DNA of 64,000 bases from Xiphias gladius (lineage: Eukaryota > Chordata > Actinopteri > Istiophoriformes > Xiphiidae), in the NCBI RefSeq assembly GCF_016859285.1, contig NC_053410.1:23451558-23515557 (forward strand). Reading direction: 5' to 3'. Position 1 is the first letter of the stretch, and each line of letters begins with the position of its first letter. Position numbers and translations under genes: made by a program. The notes under the pieces were generated by a model, which saw only the letters and a list, made by a program, of their open reading frames with translations, ran no database searches and was not told the origin of the DNA. Of this stretch, positions 25,616 through 37,356 are shown in pieces.

Positions 25616-28600
25616 TCAGTTGTTAGAGTTGATGTCTTCCTCATCTTTATCCTCACTGATATCCTTGAAGCTTTCCTTCGTGGCTCCTTCTTTCTCCCTC
25701 TGGCTGCTCCTGGAGGAGCCCGCTGAGCCCCGGGGCTGGTAGCTGTAGCTGGCCGCAGCAAAAGTCATCCCTGAGTTAAAGTGAGTCTCCTCCCCCTCCA
25801 GCAGTTTCCTTATAGGGCCAAAAGAAACAAATGTCAGACTGGACCCACAGACTTAATTCACCTCACAATGCTTAAAGATTTGAGATGAGTCCACTAGACA
25901 AGAGAGGCATCTCTTGTTCAGCTTGTCCTTTCATCCAGTCAGCACCTGTAGGCAGCTATCTCTATGTCCAGGGCCATCTTGACATTGAGCAGGTCCTGAT
26001 ACTCTCTCAGGTGCTGGGCCATCTCACCCTTCAGGTTCCTCAGCTCAGTATCCAGGTGGCCAATAGTGTCCTGTTATATTTGGAAAGGAGAAAAGAATTA
26101 GACGAGAGATTATCAGTCGTGTTTATCGTAGTTATCTTAATAAATTCACTTATCTAGCAAGTACTGTATACAGACTTCTTAATCTTTTGGTTTTTCTGTG
26201 GCATCATTTTCTTTTTCTTTCGAAGGAATAAAAAGAACTTTTCGGAGCTTCACCTTGAAAGCAGATGGCCTTCCTGTATCCGACTTAGCCGGTTAATCTA
26301 ATAGACAGGCAGGGTCAGTTTGCCGAGAACTGTTTCGTGTCTTGACTTCAGACCTTGAACCTGAATCAGACAATCTCTGTTACTGATCCTCAGTTGTCTG
26401 ACTTTGAGGAGAGAGCCGTAACTTTATTTGAGACAGGCTATTATTACAGGCAGGAATTCTTTAGCTCTAGTTTCCTCCTATTTTATAAATGTGTTTTATC
26501 CCGTTTTAGTGGGACGCCTCACTGCTTTCATATTTTCTGTGTACTTGCTTTTTCTGCTGTGTGCAGTTAAAGGAGTAGTTCACATTTTGGGAATATGGTT
26601 ATGTACTTCCTTGCTGAGGGTTACCACTCTGTTGCTCCGAGTTTTTCTTCTTTACAGATAAAACCTTTGCTGTAATACTCGCACATTAATGAGTCTGTTC
26701 TGATTGGTGGTTTGCTTATTAATGACACGCTTCACTTTTTCTTCCCGCTGAAACATTGGAAGCATTTTAAATAGTTTGGGATTTTGGGAAATACACTTCT
26801 TCTCTTTCTTATCTAGCTACAGCCAGCGGCCACTCAGCGCAAAGACTGGACAGCTAGCCTGGCTCTTGTTCAAAGGTTATAAAATCCGCCTACCGGCACC
26901 TCTAAAGCCAAAATGAGATTACAATGCAGATACCAGTAATTTCAGCTTTTCTCCTGGCTCATATTTGAGACCCATCAATTATTCAATGACAGATTTTTAT
27001 TGCAGTTTTCCGTTAGTAGGAAAAATTGGGCCACCGGACCTCCAAGGTTTTTCCATGTTTTCAGTGATATGATTGTCAGTATGGAGAAGGCAAATGCTTG
27101 TAGACTGGCTGAGGAGAGCTGCTTAACAAATCCAGGTATCAAGAAACAGGTGCTCTTTGGATTCAAGGACATACCATGAAACGTGCTCGTAGGCTTAGTC
27201 CCTACGAGCACATGCCCCGATGAAGACTGTGAGTTGGGCTTAGCGCGTAGGCTTACTGATCACAAAGCGAAGTATGAGCCCAACCTCTCTCCTTGTTTGG
27301 TGTCAAGATCGGCAACACGCCGGATCCCTTGCTGCCACTCAGTTCTTGACGCGTAATTGGGTTGGAGCCGGGGACTCTGTGCTGTCTGCGGCGAGCTAAC
27401 AGCTTTACCTCAAGCTGTGACATAATTCATGAGGAACTTGACCGTGAGATCTGCTCACTTCCAATCCTATTATACTACAGAGTTACAGACAGCACTGTCC
27501 ATCCCCGCAGACTGCACCGGCAGTGCTGCAGCAGGCCTCTGGGAACCGAGTGCAAATGACTTTCCTCGTTTTTCCCCCCCAGGCTTTATTGTACAAGTCT
27601 GCACTTTACGAATGGAAAGAGCGACGTAATCTGTTAATCATTGCAGGGAAAAAAGAGAGAAAGTTCCGACACAGTTATTGCAGTTAGAGTATACTTAGTT
27701 GTGTGAAGCTGTACATTTTAAGGAGAAGAACTGCTCCATGTCAATGAAACTTGCAGAAAATATAAATGAGTGATTTCTAACATCCTGGCTATTACCCTGC
27801 TAGATACCACGAGAGGTTAGGAGTCATGGCTACAATAAAACTGGTAGCAACATAGCGGCTGACATACAGTATGTTCCCCTGGTTGTTAGTGAGTGTTCTC
27901 TAACTGGGACGTTAGAGAACACTCACTGTACTTTTTACTGACTATGATTGCTTGCCTGCATGGCTGTGACTTCAGTGTTGTGTGCATCCTCCATCTCTGT
28001 GATCTGCCTCTCCAGAGACTCGTTGGTGCCTCTCAGGGTCTCTATCTCGATGGTCTTGGACTGCAGCTGCCTCCTGAACTCATTCATCTCCTCCCTGCTG
28101 GCCCTCATGGCCTCGTTGCTCCTGGTAGCCTGCTCGCTGAGGCTGGCAAACTTGCTCTTGTACCACTCCTCGGCCGACTGCAGGTTTTTGGAGGCGATGG
28201 ACTCGTATTGGTTGCGGATCTCCTTCAGGGCTGAGGTGAGGTCCGGTGTGGCGAGCTCAAGCTCCACGGAGACCTGCTGTGCCTCCATCATGCTGCTCAG
28301 CTCCTGGATCTCCTCGTCGTGAACCTTCTTCATGAAGGAGATTTCGTCCATCAGCGAGTCCACTCGGCGTTCCAGGTCCAGGCGAACAGCCGCAGCGTCA
28401 TCCACGTCCTTCCTGAAAGACTTTAAGGTCTGTTCAGCTTCCTCCCGGGCCCTCATCTCCTCATCATACTTTACACTGAGCTTCTGAAACGTGAAATGAG
28501 AGGAGAATTAAGAGATGAGAGAGGTGAGTTAGCGGGCGAGTAAGATCTGAAATACAGTACAAAGAGTACCCGCACACGAACTTCACAGCTCCCTTTTTGA

Positions 28601-30251
28601 TTTGAGAATTTGAGAAAGGTGAAAAAAAAAGAGATAAAGATAAAAGATATGAAAGATGAGACGAGAGCTGAGACAGTGAGACAGTTCAGATTGTGAGACA
28701 CTGGATGACACACCAAGCTAGATGATGGTGAAGATGAAATCATGAGAAATTATACTAGTTGAATGGGGAACCTGGACTTTGTAGCGGTAAATACCAATAG
28801 ATAAAGCAAATGAAAACATAATAGAAGAGAGGAAACTCGTCACATCCTCCTTACCCTTCTCAAAGCTACCCAGTGGCTTTACCTGCAGCTCGTCCTCCAT
28901 GTTGTTCCTCTCGATCAGGATGCGGTTCTTGTCCCTGCTCAGCTCCTCCAGCTGGGACTGCAGCTCCCGCATCTCCTGCTGGTAGAGACGGCTGATGCGG
29001 GACGGCTCGCTTTGCTTCTGCCGCAGGGTCACCAGCTCCGTCTCCAACAACTTATTCTGCTGCTCCAGGTGGCGCACTTTATCGATGAACATGGCGAAGC
29101 GATCGTTCAGACCCTGTGTGACAGGAGAAGCGCTTGATATCTCCCGTTGGGGGGGTTGTACCAGATAGGCGGCGAACCAGAGGTGTCGACACCAAACCTG
29201 CTACACAAGCTCTCGCATCTAATATCAGTTACCATCCAAACTTCTGAATCCACTTATTTTAATACCTTACATTTCTGAACACACTGTGAGTCCATTAATA
29301 ACTATCAATGCGTTAAAGCTGCAGTAGATGAGCTTAAAGTTGCATTGATTGTTTTTTTTACCACTTGGGGGCAGCAGAACACTCTGTAAGCACAACACAC
29401 ATTACCACCTTAAAAAAGTGATGTGGCCAACCCGTTTGCAAACGGTTTGGATGTAGGAGGGTTGAATAGGCTAGTTGTGAATTAAGTGGTCCAAAGGGCC
29501 AGGTATGTCTAAGTGATGACAAAATGTGGAGTTGGGAGCATTACATCGGACAGAAGTTCAGAACGAGGCGGTCTAGCACTAGTTTTAGTCTGATTTGGAC
29601 TGATTCAGTCCGGCATAGGGAAATGCAGACAACCACCAAGCCCGCTGCTCGAGCACAGAGCCGCCAGAACCGGAAGCCCACGAGTCGTAAAATGCGGGGC
29701 AGGTTGGAGGTAGGAAGGAACCGTCCTCTTTGCAGCGGCTGAACCTCTGCTTGTTCTACTCACTGGGCTCGGTTTAGGTCTAACCAGGGCAGGTTGTGCC
29801 CATGGACTGCTTCTTCATAAAGTCTACGGGGCTTCAAACATGAAAACAGACCGTTAGAGTCGCCTCATTTGAAATACGTTCAAATAAATCTCTGTATGTG
29901 TTGTAGTAGCCCAACATGTAAAAAGTGCATCGTGTGTTTCAACCCGTCGAAACCCACCTGAAGCTGCTCCTTCTCGTTCGTTCGAATGACCTTGAATTCA
30001 TTGTTGACTACCGAGGTCTGGGTCAGGTCGAGGGAGTCGGTGGGCACCGGGGAGAACGAGGTGGGGGACCGTCCGACCCGCCGGTACAGGCTGAGGGAGG
30101 ACGCGCTGCCGCGGGACGCAGCCGCGGAGCGTAGCCCCGGGGAGAACCGAGGAGCGGCGCTGCTCATGCGAGAGGACGAGACGGGGAACCGGGGAGAATC
30201 CCCGAAAATCCGGCGGTAGGACGACGAGGCGTAGCGGTCTCCGTAGCTCAT
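25616..30251 (-). CDS. ina: Alpha-internexin-like neuronal intermediate filament protein
   Basis: Five coding exons in transcript order: 30251-29958, 29113-28883, 28483-27956, 26070-25946 and 25808-25616; 456 residues. The start ATG (30251-30249) gives [18 protein letters not shown], matching the INA head (SSSYRKVFGD). [20 protein letters not shown] leads into coil 1A ([21 protein letters not shown]). The rod continues through coils 1B and 2 ([27 protein letters not shown]) and ends with the helix termination motif [27 protein letters not shown]. The tail is about 55 residues, Ser-rich then acidic ([14 protein letters not shown]), shorter than in human INA (499 residues total). The protein assembles into 10-nm filaments in neuronal axons. 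Tail-to-tail placement with pcgf6 supports INA over vimentin/desmin or peripherin relatives. The last two junctions (125-nt exon 4) follow the type IV plan. Introns after EQLQ and after MEDELQ are extra. Intron 3 starts with GC (CAG|GCAAGC); intron 4 has a weak donor (AG|GTGCTG). Confidence 0.92.
26565..26860 (+). repeat. Teleost interspersed repeat in ina intron 3
   Basis: TTAAAGGAGTAGTTCACATT and TTTTGGGAAATACACTTCTT are phrases of a widespread teleost repeat (a ...AGTTCACATTTTGGGAAATAC... consensus). Two fragments, probably rearranged. Family not assigned. Confidence 0.5.
27183..27211. repeat. 11-bp perfect hairpin in ina intron 3
   Basis: GTGCTCGTAGG, 7-base loop, CCTACGAGCAC. The core GTAGGCTTA is repeated at about 27246-27254. 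Confidence 0.8.
27888..27927. repeat. 17-bp perfect hairpin just inside ina intron 3
   Basis: Arms AGTGAGTGTTCTCTAAC (27888-27904) and its exact complement (27911-27927) with a 6-base loop. In the ina transcript the hairpin begins 29 nt after the GC donor at 27955. Confidence 0.9.
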
Positions 30252-30302
30252 CCTTGCCGCGAGTCCGAGAGCAATCTGAGGGACTTAAGGAGCTTTGCAG
30301 GA

Positions 30303-30309
30303 GCTTATA
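30303..30309 (-). promoter_or_regulatory. Candidate TATA box of ina
   Basis: On the minus strand CTATAAGC lies about 55 nt upstream of the ina ATG, which would place the start site near 30277 and give a very short 5'UTR. The flanks are GC-rich (CCCGCACCCCGGTTG). Sequence-only inference. Confidence 0.5.
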
Positions 30310-30872
30310 GACAACCGGGGTGCGGGTGGAGCGAACCATTTTACGCACGGCGGTCCGCGACTGCATCCTGTTTGTGCGGTGGTGGAGTGAAGCTGTTGAA
30401 TGAGTTTTTTTTTTCATTTCGTGATGGTGAAATGTTGGAACCGTCCACGCCAGAGCATCATTCCTGTGGTCCACGTGGGTCGTGTATTTCCCTTTTCCTA
30501 CCTGCACACAGAGCCCTCTGGCTGAGGACAGTCCCAACACGCAAAGTACCAGTGAGAGTGACACCGGGTTTGTTTGTTTGTTTGTTTTTTTGTTTGTTTT
30601 TATCACGCTCAGTAAGGGTGGTGGTTTTGAGGAAAGAAACTAAAGTAAGGAAAACATTTGTCCATTTTGTTTTTTGCCTCCACTGTGCCCGTGGTTGGAT
30701 AAATGCCATAACGCCTTGAAAGTCTAATGTACATCACCGGAAAGTGCTATCAGCAAAAGGTTCCCCTTTTTTTCTGTTTACAAAAACATTTGAATCATTG
30801 GAATTCATCTGAGACCGAAGTTTTCAGGTTGCAGACGCAAGATACACGCTTCCTGCCACAAGCTACATCCAA

Positions 30873-31115
30873 GGCTGAAGGCAAGTGGGCAACTGCCCGA
30901 GGGGCCCCTGATCCTTAAGGGGCCCCAAAGGTTCCATGATCACCCTGGCAATTATTTTGTGGTAATTAAAGTAATTGTAACTTTGTTTACCTTAATGCTC
31001 TTCTCACCGCTATGAAGTGAAATCACAGGGGCCTTAAGGGGCCATAACACTGGATTTATTACCTAATCTTGAGGCTCCATCTTGGAGAGGGTCCCCAACA
31101 TAAAATCTGTTTTTT
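30873..31115. repeat. Interspersed repeat, copy 1 (GGGCAACTGCCCGAGGGGCC family)
   Basis: Contains GTGGGCAACTGCCCGAGGGG, a self-complementary AGGGGCCCC pair, and AATCTTGAGGCTCCATCTTG followed by GAGAGGGTCCCC. A diverged second copy at about 54195-54545 keeps GTGGGCAACTG and AATCTTGAGGACCCATCTTG in the same order. Confidence 0.6.
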
Positions 31116-34100
31116 AAAGGGCTAAGGCTGGCGATATTGAATATTATTTTTTCATGTCAACAAATCCCATGAAACCAAGGATATGTTAGTCCATCGCAGT
31201 ACATCTCATTACAACTTCCTGGTAACAAATTTCACTTTCGTGTTTAAAAGGGTTCATTATTTGCTAAAAAAGCTCAGCACTCGTTGTGGGCTATTTTTCA
31301 CTAATCGCGCCCTGACTGCCTCCCGCAGCAGCTACTCACCTATCAGTCCTCCCCGAGCTCACCCGCACGGGGAGCCTCCAACAGCTCCTCCCCTCTGCCC
31401 CAGGAAAGACACAATGTCCCTCATAACCCTCGGACCGTTGGTACAATACGCTTTACAGGCAAGGTCTACTGGTTCTGTAATAGCACTGGCTTGAATTTAT
31501 TTGAGGGACTGAGTGACTGAGCAGGTCATTTTACACCAGAAGTATAAACTATACACTTCTTTTATTGTACCACCATAAAACACACTTAATTTTAACATTA
31601 ACAGGTTTAAATATAAATATGATTATATACACACATAATTGATACACACGTATAAATAAATGATCATGTACAGGTTACACGTACAGTAATGTAGAAAATT
31701 CTCTGTTTTTTCTCCCTGTTTTTGACAGGGAGATGCAGCAAATGCTGGATTACCAGTTGGCCAAAGTGGGACTGCCGCTTTGCACTTTGTGCCATTTATG
31801 CTGTGGTAATTTCATTTTTTTTTTCTTTATTTTTTGGGAATGCGGAAATATGCCGTACCATAGCACAATATCAAGCAATACGACAAGGGGCTCCTCGTTG
31901 ACCCTGCTTTACCCGTCTAGTCGAGGAGGGACACAAAGATGGTTATTCTACTTTATGGTCCAGCCCCAGAAAATGAAGCCAAGGGGGGGTGAACAGCAAT
32001 ATAATGTGTTCAGTCAACTAAAAATAGAAACAGACAGCGAAAGAATTCGTTTCTTCTGCCACATCCTCTGTCGCAGGAGTGTGATGTTTGGCTTTCTGTT
32101 GGATACAAATACATAAACCCAGTTAAATACAGCTGAGACAAACCTAAAGAACAGCAACATTTTGTTCAAAGTTAATGTTTACAATATTCAGCTCTGTTAA
32201 ACGTACCTTCTTACGACAGGGCCACCTACGCCATCAAGAAGCTCTCTTAGTTTCTGCCTTTGGGGTCTCAGCTGGAGCTGAGACTGTGGCCGGAGAGTCG
32301 GGGACCACAAGGTTCTTGTTCTGGGGTCCTCCTTTACGTTGAGACCACTAATAAAGAGAAAATACGGATGATTACTTCACTTTGTAATGAAGCATTAATC
32401 AAAATGCCCTTAACTTCTAATAGAATTGGACTGAATCTATTACACTCTCCAGGTGGAGAGTTTCACAGAGGACAATAATCCACAGACTTTTCCAAGTGAA
32501 ATGTTCAGACAAATATTGAGATATTCATGATAAGAAAGTGAGTGAGTCTCTGTGTCGCCTAACACACTGAATAAAACAACATAAAAGATACATTAGAAAA
32601 AGTATTATGAAGTAATACCGTTACAAGACATTATTTTAACCCCTCTGTGGGCTGAAACAGGGAGAACAGTACAACAGAACGGGCTGAATTATACTTTTGT
32701 AGGGCAACAACAGCAGGCGAGGGGCAACAGAAAGTGCTCGGAGCTTGCAGAAGTTGTGAAGTCTCTGCTGGGAATTGTTTATTGCCTATGAGTGATGTGT
32801 TGATCAAAACCGAGTTCACTGTCAATAATCCAAGAGTCCAAGATATTTGAAGCTGCTTCAAATTTATTTGAATGTCATTTTATTTTATTTTGTTAAATTA
32901 AATTAAATTCAATTCAATTTGATTTTTTTTACAGGCGGTTGGGCCTGTTCATGGCAGACCCTGTTAGCAATCTGTCATTGAACCTGGAGAGACGGTCTTG
33001 ATGGTCAAACACATAGAAAAACACCCTCGACTATCAAAGTGTTGAAATCTCACGTTTTCCATGATGGCAGTTTGTGGTGTCGCTTTCATTAGCCTCTGTG
33101 AGTCTCTAGTCCATGTCAGGACAGAAGAAGTCCTCCAGTGACACTTTTCTTGACCGTTAGAGGTTTTGTGTACTTTTGAATGGTGATCATATATGAATGA
33201 GAAAACATAGCAACCATGCAATGCTTCACCTCCATTTTGTACAACAACTGTTTTTAAAGTAAAATCCTTCCTCTATGATCTAAAGTTTGATCAAATTAAA
33301 CATGCAAAACAGCTGAGATCAGGTCCATATCTAACCATCGGGAAAAGAATATCTCTGGCTGTCTCCATTTTTTCGACTTTTTGCTTTTGGTCTTTATATT
33401 ATGGGGGTGTCTGTATTAACAGATGTATTAACATATTAATTGTGTTTCATTTTAACGTGTCTGCAATAATTATATATAATATAAACTTGAATGTCTTTCT
33501 GTTGAATGTTTGTCTGAATCATCATCTACATAAATACTGTGTCATGATAATAATTTGCCTGATTGGTCATTTATCTAGTTAAATCAGGCAGAATTCTCAA
33601 GTCTTAATGATATGCTTTAGATACAGTGGGAATGCAAAGCATTTTACAACAAAGGAAACTAGCCTCCATGTCTGTTTCAAGCTCGTATGAGTCCCAGGGC
33701 ACTTTATGGATTTGTGTAATAGTCAGATATTCACATATATTCCTGATTAATATACCAAATAACAAAGTAACTTCACTTGAAATCTTTGCATTTCACTGTT
33801 ATAATGCTAATAAGAGATTTTAAGGGTGGATTGACAACTGGGCACAACAGTTAATTGCTCCTGGGCCAGAAACCTCAGTGAGCGCTGCATGAATTACTAA
33901 TACTGTGGTCTTTATTGTCTTTTAAAGAAGCCCTGTGTCAGCATCTAGTTTTATGAGCTCTGTTACTTCAGTTTATATTGGCCTCATATGGTGCATGTTC
34001 CTAAATAGAGTTGTGTTAAATCAAATTAATAGAGTCAAAGTAACACACTGATTAATCCAGCCACGAGAGCACATTTTTTCTACAAATTTAATGTAAACGA

Positions 34101-35086
34101 TAAGGTCTAACTGTAAATTGTGCATACTAGAGAAATGGAGCAAAGTGGACATTCTGTCCAAAACTTTTCTTGTATTAAAGAAATTTCAATGGGTCAAAAA
34201 AGTGTTGTAGCGGGCCTTCACCACCCGAGGGCGTAGCAGGATAAAACACGTCAGGGAGAGAATTACATCTAAGGAGTTGAATAACAAAGAAGCAGAGTCA
34301 TAAGACAAGAGGTTTACTGACCTCCATGAGAACATGATTCATCCTTGCCCCGTAACTATTCCAGCTTTCTGACACTCAGCACATCCAGCAAACAAAATGT
34401 ATAGTTTGTCAGACATTTACATATCCTTCTTTCCTCAGTCATCTCGCAAACAGTTACACCTCTAAGGTCTCGTCTATTCACCAAGAGATGCTGTCAAAAG
34501 AACAGTGCAGAGCTAAAATATTTTAAGGACGCCGTGGAAGAAAAAAATCATTCTGTCATACATGATATGAAACCTTGATGACAGTAAAAAAAAAAAAACG
34601 AGTGTGTGGAAAGCGAGTTGGGTTGTGACGCGATCAAACACCGGTGGTAACCGGTAAGTCAGTTTCAAAACTGAGAAGTTGGATCAAACATACAGTATAT
34701 GGCAGACAGCTCCTGTGTAATCAGATGGCAAAATGATTTCCAAGGATGTCGCTGATAAAACAACGAGTGCAGGGGGAAGCCATCATCTGTTTAACTGTAA
34801 AGGGTATAAAGCTCATCTCTAACAGACACAATACTCCATGCCTCTACAAGTCACATGCTCCAAATGGTGACTGAAGGATTTCAATATTTGAATATCTGTA
34901 CACAGAACTCATGTAATGCGATGCTACTTATACTGCACACACGGCTGTGGGGAGTGGTATCACCAGCCCCCTGGACCTGTGCTTCAGGCCTTTAATGGCG
35001 GTCACAGACTTACCCATCCGACACCGGTACATGTTCCTTGGACTCTGATTGGGGGCAGAGTTGGGGATGAAGTTAGCCACCACACT

Positions 35087-35128
35087 GAGCTCTTTCTTCA
35101 CACTGAGCACCCCGTGAAGAAAGAGCTC
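35087..35128. repeat. 15-bp perfect hairpin
   Basis: GAGCTCTTTCTTCAC (35087-35101), 12-base loop, GTGAAGAAAGAGCTC (35114-35128). Followed by a C-rich run at about 35139-35150. Confidence 0.9.
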
Positions 35129-36506
35129 CCGCTGAGCGCCCCCCCCCCCCCGGCTCCATGTCATCCTCCAAGATGCCCCCGCTCATGCAAAGCTGCCGCT
35201 GGATGGAAAAAGGTGATTAGATAAAAAATTTCAGCAACCAATATGAAAAACCAATCCTTCCTTGTTGAGTTTCTCAGGCACAGTTCTAACATAATGTCCA
35301 CAGCATCTTAAAATCATAGTTTAGCCCAGTGGTTTGGGCACCGCTGGTCAAAATTTCAGTTACTGTGAATAGTATAGTGCTTAAAAGATGAACTGATCTC
35401 TAAAAGGCAAAAAAGTTAAAGTTGACACATTTCTTTGACACTTTTTTTTATTTCCATCTTTTCCAGTTTCAAAATAACAAAAAAGGGAAAGGGCCCAAAA
35501 TAGAGGTTTGGGCACCTTCTTCTACATCTTTGTGGTAGATTTTGGTAGTTTACTGTCCTTTTGTAGTTTTTTTTCGGGCCGTAAGAGCAAAGTGGTAGGT
35601 CTTTGGTGCACGGACTGCGAGGTGACTCCACGTGCACCTGCTATTATGGTTCATATAGATGCAGCAGGGCAAAGCGCCACAGGGCTGGGTGAGGTGGAAT
35701 GTGAATTGGAGGGTGTGGTGATTAATAAACACCTTCTCAGTAGGTTTCGTCACTATATCATTGCTCGGAAACACCTGTGCCAATCAAAGTGACACATGAC
35801 AGCAACAGCTCAACAAATGGAAAAAGGCTTCTCTGGGAAATCATGCTGCATATGTTTGTCACCAGCACCTTGAAAACTGGAGCTGCAGCTGGCATTTGAA
35901 GGCTGCAGCCGGAGGCAACGGGTGGCTGCCAAAGATGGCAAGTGGAGGGTGGGGTTGGATATGATTGTCAGAAGTAGATGGAGGGTGTAGCCCCCTATTT
36001 GTGTCAGAGAGGAACTGGAACTAGTTTGCAGGTACTGAAGGCTGTGATTTGGGCTGCAGCTGTATGCTGGAGGATGAAGGAAGTGGCAGGGGAAGGAAAT
36101 TGCTACTGTACATGAGAGGCAGAAGTTGAATCTTTAGCTGGCTAAGAAAGGTTATAGGTGGAGGTTTTGGCTGCAGTTGTCTGCCAGAATCTGACAGTAG
36201 AGGCTGGTGCTGATGGTAACTGGAAGAGGCTTGAGGCAGGAGCTGGAAGTGGCTGTAGGTGGAGGATCGACCAGGCAAATCATTTTGCCCCTGGTCCCCT
36301 ATCAGGTTAATCTGGCCATGGCTCCTCTCCTTAGAATCACGGGTTATGCTGCAGACTCTCAGGTAGTCCAGAATGGCTTGGCTTGTGGGTAGTAACTTCA
36401 GTCAGATCCCGAAGTCCTGTCCTTCCTCATTTTCCCAGATGCAAGAAAAATGTGGCCATGATGGGGGGGGGGGCTTGTTCACAGAGATTCTGTGTAGCCT
36501 CTTTTT

Positions 36507-36665
36507 GCCTCCTTCAAGGAGGTTATGTTTTCACCCGTGTCTGTTTGTTGATTTGTCAGCAGCAACACGAAAAACGTAGTGAACCGATTTGCACCAAACT
36601 TGGTGGAGGGATGGAGCATGGGCCAGGGAAGAAACCATTACATTTGGGGGCGTATCTGGATCGTT
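36507..36665 (+). repeat. Widespread teleost repeat (CTCCTTCAAGGAGGTTATG family)
   Basis: The stretch with CTCCTTCAAGGAGGTTATG, then CGATTTGCACCAAACTTGGT and GGAGGGATGG matches a repeat seen in many fish genomes. Class not assigned. Confidence 0.65.
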
Positions 36666-37200
36666 TACTATGAATTTGAATTTTTTTCTCTGAAGTCTGG
36701 TTTATGTTGTTTGACTCTGGCCTTGCCAAGGTCTGTACTCTCTAAGTGCCCTTCTTTTTTCTAAAATGAACCAATGCAGATGGATCAATGCCCTCATTGA
36801 CACCTTGTGTCAACCAGTATGTTAATTATTTATACCCCTCAAGGGTAATTGTACCTAGAGGAATAGTGGCTGCTCCGGAGAATTTGTGTAGGATTTCGCG
36901 TTGCGGTTCCCACTGACTGTCAGTAGAGGTCGTTGCAAATCAAGTGCTACCTGATATTCCTTGTATGTCACTGTACACCAGTCCAAAGCAAATACTGTCC
37001 AGTCCTTTGGGTGGTATTGGAGCTGTGAGTTGTGAGGAGAAGCAGGTGCAGGGATGGAAGAAAACAGGAGGGAAGCAGCAATGGCAGAGTTCTGCTTCCC
37101 CACGTCAGCCTGCTCACTTAGATTTCAGAGGTCAGCAGACCTTCAAAAAGCATCCTGTATATGTATGAAACTGTGTGCAGGGCTGTTTGTGTGTTTGTTT

Positions 37201-37208
37201 GTGTGTGT

Positions 37209-37276
<68 letters not shown>

Positions 37277-37279
37277 TTG

Positions 37280-37354
<75 letters not shown>
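37201..37354. repeat. Very long (GT)n tract
   Basis: About 154 bp of almost pure GT with only a CT, an AGTT and a GCGT interruption. The largest of the window's alternating purine-pyrimidine tracts. Confidence 0.98.

Positions 37355-37356
<2 letters not shown>

Noticed and set aside
28122..28322. Plus-strand frames over the large ina exon
   Set aside because: Antisense shadows of the coiled-coil coding sequence.
29998..30606. 202-codon minus-strand frame over the ina start
   Set aside because: Wrong frame over the GC-rich ina head exon and promoter. The INA frame is identified by its homology.
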